A program made the position numbers and the translations under genes. This document shows, one piece after another, positions 32,954-35,941 of a stretch of 35,941 bases of DNA (position 1 is the stretch's first letter; each line of letters begins with the position of its first letter). Location: assembly GCA_946186925.1 (NCBI GenBank), contig CAMHPA010000023.1, forward strand, positions 1 to 35,941. Direction: 5' to 3'. This DNA comes from an uncultured Bacteroidota bacterium (lineage in GTDB: Bacteria; Bacteroidota; Bacteroidia; Bacteroidales; SZUA-534). The notes beneath the pieces are model-generated. The model was not told the DNA's origin. It made no database searches and saw nothing but the letters and a program-made list of their open reading frames with translations.

Positions 32954-34594
32954 ATGAATAAGAAAATTTTTTTAGCAGTTATTGCATCAGCACTTTTGGC
33001 AGGATTTTCGTCGTGCAAAGAGGATAACGACGACGAGAATCAGATTGACCTTGACAACGTTGTGGCCGACGACGCAAGCGCCATTTCGCTTGTGAACGGC
33101 GTTTACAGCCACTGGCAGCCGCTCTCGTCATCGTTCTCGTTCATCATCGAACTGAATTCCAATAAGTTGACTTCGTTTGAGGGCGAAGAGGGTGAGGCTG
33201 GCCCCGTGAACAGCCGCTTTGAGCAGGAACCGACAACCTGGTATCAGGTGAAAATTTTCAACCATCTGTTTCTTGGCATCGCGCAAGCGAACGAGGCAAT
33301 TACCACAGTATCAAACTCTTTGAAGGCTGGCAAGATAAGTCAGCAAGGCTACAACGCCGCCGTGGGCAAGGCTAAATTCCTGCGCGCGCTGGCCTATCTG
33401 AAACTCACCCAACTTTGGGGCGAGGTGCCTGTGTTCACCGAAGAGGGCGGCTCAACCACCGAGCGTCAGAGCATCGACAAGGTTTTTGAGCAGATTGTCA
33501 GCGATTTCACTGCTGCCGAAGAGTTGTTGAACGACTACAACGGCGACCCGCGCATTCCGTCGAAACAGGCCGCTCAGGGCTTGCTGGCCCGCGCTTATCT
33601 GGTTTGGGGCGATAACCCGCTGACACAGAGCGAGGTGGCTGCCATCGCGGCAACGCAAACCGACCCCGCTTTCAGCAAAACCGACGCTCGTCTTGAGAAG
33701 GCCATTGAATATGCTAACAAGGTGATTTCGAGCGGAAAACTGGCTCTGGACCCCGAATACAACAAACTCTGGGGACGCGAGTATGAGAGCAACAAGCGCG
33801 GCACCAACGAGCATCTGTTCACCATTGCCCACGACGGCGACGAGTTTGACGCTCAGGGCAACCACCAAACACACTGCTCGTGGACATTCCCGTTCCAAAA
33901 CGGTGAGAACGGCAGCGGCTACAGCCAAAACCACACTGAGGTTCCTGACGACAACCTTTACGACGACTGGTTTGCTGAGCAGCCCAATGACAAACGTCTG
34001 GCTGAGACTTACTTCACCAAGATTGTGAACCCTGAGGACGGCAAAACCTACAACTACTACTCGCCTGTTTACACACCAATCAACGGCAAGGGTGTTGACC
34101 AAAGTTACGAAAACGCTGAGAATATTGAGATTACACACAACTCGGTTGACCGCATCGAGATTCGTTACGCCGAGGTGCTGCTCATCAAGGCTGAGGCGCT
34201 TGTGCAACTTGGCCGCAACAGCGAGGCTGCTGAGCCGTTCAACCAACTGCGCACCCGCGCTGGCATTGAGACTGTTGCCGCCCCGACCTTCGACCAAATC
34301 AAACGCGAGTGGGACTACGAGTTCACCTACGAGCAATTCTCGGTTCTCAACTCTTATCGCTGGAAAGATTTGATTTCGTCGGTGCAGAAAGTGAAGAACT
34401 ACAAGCACTTTGCCGACGACTGGAAAACATCGCTCGGCAACACCTACACCGCCGACCAAGAGGCTTACTTCACCAAAATCCACAACCACCTTGTGGCCAA
34501 ATACAACAACGTGAAGGGCCGCCACTACCGTCAGCCGATTCCGACAGGCCTGAAGGGCGAGGATTTGGGAATCGCACAGAATCCTGGGTATTGA
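32954..34594 (+). CDS. susD: SusD/RagB-family surface lipoprotein, sulfur-poor
   Basis: The 546-residue nutrient-binding lid of the SusC transporter. Its lipobox FSSC gives Cys21, followed by KEDNDDE, the surface export signal. TPR-like SusD helices are evident in FLRALAYLKLTQLWGEVPVF, ARAYLVWGDNPLTQSE and RYAEVLLIKAEALVQLGRN. The C-terminal part ends RQPIPTGLKGEDLGIAQNPGY, as SusD proteins usually do. The only Met is the start and the only Cys besides the lipid-anchored one is in HCSW, so the protein is almost free of sulfur. It ends the operon; a terminator follows at 34625-34662. Confidence 0.95.
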   Translation: MNKKIFLAVIASALLAGFSSCKEDNDDENQIDLDNVVADDASAISLVNGVYSHWQPLSSSFSFIIELNSNKLTSFEGEEGEAGPVNSRFEQEPTTWYQVKIFNHLFLGIAQANEAITTVSNSLKAGKISQQGYNAAVGKAKFLRALAYLKLTQLWGEVPVFTEEGGSTTERQSIDKVFEQIVSDFTAAEELLNDYNGDPRIPSKQAAQGLLARAYLVWGDNPLTQSEVAAIAATQTDPAFSKTDARLEKAIEYANKVISSGKLALDPEYNKLWGREYESNKRGTNEHLFTIAHDGDEFDAQGNHQTHCSWTFPFQNGENGSGYSQNHTEVPDDNLYDDWFAEQPNDKRLAETYFTKIVNPEDGKTYNYYSPVYTPINGKGVDQSYENAENIEITHNSVDRIEIRYAEVLLIKAEALVQLGRNSEAAEPFNQLRTRAGIETVAAPTFDQIKREWDYEFTYEQFSVLNSYRWKDLISSVQKVKNYKHFADDWKTSLGNTYTADQEAYFTKIHNHLVAKYNNVKGRHYRQPIPTGLKGEDLGIAQNPGY

Positions 34595-34624
34595 TTTTCC
34601 ATAGTTGATTGTATTTCAAGAGAG

Positions 34625-34662
34625 GACTGGCGCACGGCAACGCGCTGTGTGTCAGTCTTTTT
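34625..34662 (+). terminator. Terminator after susD
   Basis: GACTGGCGCAC (34625-34635) pairs with GTGTGTCAGTC (34647-34657) with two G-T wobbles, followed by TTTTT. It lies between susD and the first calycin-like lipoprotein. Confidence 0.82.
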
Positions 34663-34690
34663 AAACATCCATTTAAAACCATTACAGAAT

Positions 34691-35188
34691 ATGAGAAATT
34701 TTACAAGAATATATTTATTGGTCATTTTTGCCATTGCGGGCATTGCGGCTTTTACAGCGTGCAGCAATGACGACGACGACGAAGTGTCGCTAAACTCGAT
34801 TGAAGGTGAATACATTGGCTCGACTACTGGAACAATGGTTTTCATCAGCCAAACGGGTTCCGAAAGCAGTCAGGACGTGACACCGCAAGGTACTGAAGTT
34901 GCGACCATAAAGGTCAATGCCGACAAAGGTACTATTACTCTTGTGCAGCCAACGTTCTATGTGGGCAAGGGCGCATATCCTGGTGCCATTGTAAACGACA
35001 TCCCTGCGGTTTTGGCCGACGAAGTTATCACGTTCGCTATCAAGGATTATGGAAGTATGAATGGCGTTTACACCGTGGCTGGCGATATTGCTGGCGAATA
35101 CAAAGACAAGCGTCTGGTGCTCGATTACACATTCAAGCACGCTGGTCAAATGGTGGGCACTATTCATTTTGAGGGGGCAAAAAAGTGA
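34691..35188 (+). CDS. Small surface lipoprotein, calycin-like (copy 1)
   Basis: The 165-residue lipoprotein has lipobox FTAC followed by SNDDDDE (surface export). The mature part (IEGEYIGSTTGTM, ITLVQPTFYV, YPGAIVNDI, GVYTVAGDIAGEY, GTIHFEG) fits the calycin-like beta-barrel domain found in Bacteroides lipoproteins. Its role is unknown; it could be an accessory binding protein of the SusCD unit. The start is ATG 34691, placing the signal peptide first (the ORF can open at 34649). It has a near-copy 682 bp downstream, identical at both ends and diverged in the middle. Unlike the operon before it, it has a normal Met content (three in the mature part). Confidence 0.72.
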   Translation: MRNFTRIYLLVIFAIAGIAAFTACSNDDDDEVSLNSIEGEYIGSTTGTMVFISQTGSESSQDVTPQGTEVATIKVNADKGTITLVQPTFYVGKGAYPGAIVNDIPAVLADEVITFAIKDYGSMNGVYTVAGDIAGEYKDKRLVLDYTFKHAGQMVGTIHFEGAKK

Positions 35189-35197
35189 GTACTAATC

Positions 35198-35228
35198 AGG
35201 TGTTAGACATAACTAAACTATAACACCT
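35198..35228 (+). repeat. Inverted repeat after calycin lipoprotein copy 1
   Basis: AGGTGTTA (35198-35205) pairs with TAACACCT (35221-35228). The same element, with identical loop, follows copy 2 at 35907-35937. It is part of the duplicated 3' segment (35158-35233 matches 35867-35941). Confidence 0.75.
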
Positions 35229-35293
35229 AAACATCTCTTAATCAGTTAATCAATCCTGGATATTGATTTTGTGAGCATTTTCAATACAGTTTT

Positions 35294-35336
35294 AAAGCCA
35301 AGGCACGGTGCACGGAAAATGTGCATCGGCCTTTAT
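35294..35336 (+). terminator. Terminator-like hairpin before copy 2
   Basis: AAAGCC...GGTGCAC / GTGCATC...GGCCTTTAT stem with a short T-run. It sits at the same place relative to copy 2 as 34625-34662 does to copy 1. Confidence 0.6.
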
Positions 35337-35372
35337 CAAACTCTTTAATAATGATTTAAACCATTACTGAAT

Positions 35373-35897
35373 ATGAAAAATACTATAAGAAAATATTTAT
35401 TGGTCATTTTTGCCATTGCGGGCATTGCGGCTTTCACTGCGTGCAGCGACGACGACGGCGAACCGTTTACAATCAAATCGATTGAAGGCGAATACGTTGG
35501 CTCGGCTACTGGTACAATGATTTTAATTAATTCGGAGGGAAAAGAAATTCCGTTTGACGTAGTGTCGAATGGCAATGAAACGGCAGAAATCACATTGTCA
35601 AACGACGGCACAACCATTTCGGTATTAGAGCCGACATTCTACAGTGCATCGCCCGTAACTTATAGTGCCGACGAAAAATATGCCTATCCTGGTGCGATTA
35701 TAAGCAACATCAAGCCTGAACAAAATGCTGAAACTATTACTATTAATGTCAAGGGTTATTCAAGTATGAACGGTGTATATACCGTGGCTGGCGATATATC
35801 TGGCGTATTCGAAGGCAGGAATCTGACATTAGATTACACCTTTCTTCACGCTGGCGGTATGATTGGCACTATTCATTTTGAGGGGACAAAAAAGTGA
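35373..35897 (+). CDS. Small surface lipoprotein, calycin-like (copy 2)
   Basis: The 174-residue paralogue of copy 1. The signal peptide (LLVIFAIAGIAAFTAC) is identical over 16 residues, followed by SDDDGE. The C-terminal segment (GVYTVAGDISG, LTLDYTFLHAG, GTIHFEGTKK) is nearly identical to copy 1, whereas the central part (about residues 50-100) is diverged and longer. The gene and its flanks form a tandem duplicate with copy 1. The repeat of the 3' flank reaches the window edge, so further copies may follow. Function unknown. Confidence 0.72.
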   Translation: MKNTIRKYLLVIFAIAGIAAFTACSDDDGEPFTIKSIEGEYVGSATGTMILINSEGKEIPFDVVSNGNETAEITLSNDGTTISVLEPTFYSASPVTYSADEKYAYPGAIISNIKPEQNAETITINVKGYSSMNGVYTVAGDISGVFEGRNLTLDYTFLHAGGMIGTIHFEGTKK

Positions 35898-35906
35898 GTA
35901 CTAATC

Positions 35907-35937
35907 AGGTGTTAGACATAACTAAACTATAACACCT
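35907..35937 (+). repeat. Inverted repeat after calycin lipoprotein copy 2
   Basis: AGGTGTTA/TAACACCT with the same 15-base loop as at 35198-35228; the second copy of the duplicated 3' element, cut by the window end shortly after. Confidence 0.75.
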
Positions 35938-35941
35938 AAAC

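Noticed and set aside
29637-34594. Classical polysaccharide utilisation locus
   Set aside because: A SusC/SusD pair alone, without glycoside hydrolases, lyases, sulfatases or a linked sensor/regulator in the window, does not support glycan use.

Overview
The window looks like a chromosome segment from a member of the Bacteroidales (phylum Bacteroidota); I cannot resolve genus or species. The evidence is a SusC/SusD pair, surface lipoproteins whose lipobox Cys is followed by acidic residues, the long plant-like form of IspG, an HU/SPOR fusion, a DUF3276 (PUR-alpha-like) protein, an era-der pair, and promoters of the Bacteroidota type (-7 element TAnnTTTG) with almost no Shine-Dalgarno sequences. 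No tRNA, rRNA, insertion sequence or CRISPR array was seen.

Layout. 1-776 is AT-rich and holds no confident gene. 777-4089 (+) carries ispG and a DUF4143 ATPase, each ending in a strong hairpin terminator. 4160-6630 (-) is lysC-lysA, for diaminopimelate/lysine synthesis. 6859-11405 (-) is a vitamin B12 uptake locus: cobalamin riboswitch, btuB, a BtuG-like surface beta-propeller lipoprotein, and a BtuF-like binding lipoprotein. 11547-14776 (-) holds der, era and a surface lipoprotein. 14900-17759 (-) is xylB-xylA for xylose use. 18029-20106 holds an HU/SPOR membrane protein (-) and the diadenylate cyclase dacA (+). 20142-23087 (-) is a large AddB-like PD-(D/E)XK nuclease. 23388-28347 holds a His-rich zinc/cation exporter, a DUF3276 protein, a hypothetical (-) and a 7TM-HD phosphodiesterase of the PgpH type. 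DacA and PgpH are the two arms of c-di-AMP metabolism.

28449-34594 (+) is the most interesting part: a PstS-like binding protein, a SusC and a SusD. By my count the three mature proteins contain only 3 Met and 2 Cys in about 1,787 residues (0.3%). The BtuB receptor in the same window has 12 in about 625. The transcript leader carries a 16-codon ORF with four consecutive Cys codons, followed by mutually exclusive stems. Together these suggest a sulfur-starvation-induced, cysteine-sensing outer-membrane uptake system, which I do not recognise as described. The operon ends at a terminator and is followed by a tandem duplication of small calycin-like surface lipoproteins that runs off the window end.

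Start codons were moved from the longest ORF where a promoter, a signal peptide or family length argued for it (lysC, lysA, btuB, dacA, the PgpH homologue, susC, the first calycin lipoprotein and the 25268 hypothetical). All family names come from reading motifs; no database search was run.
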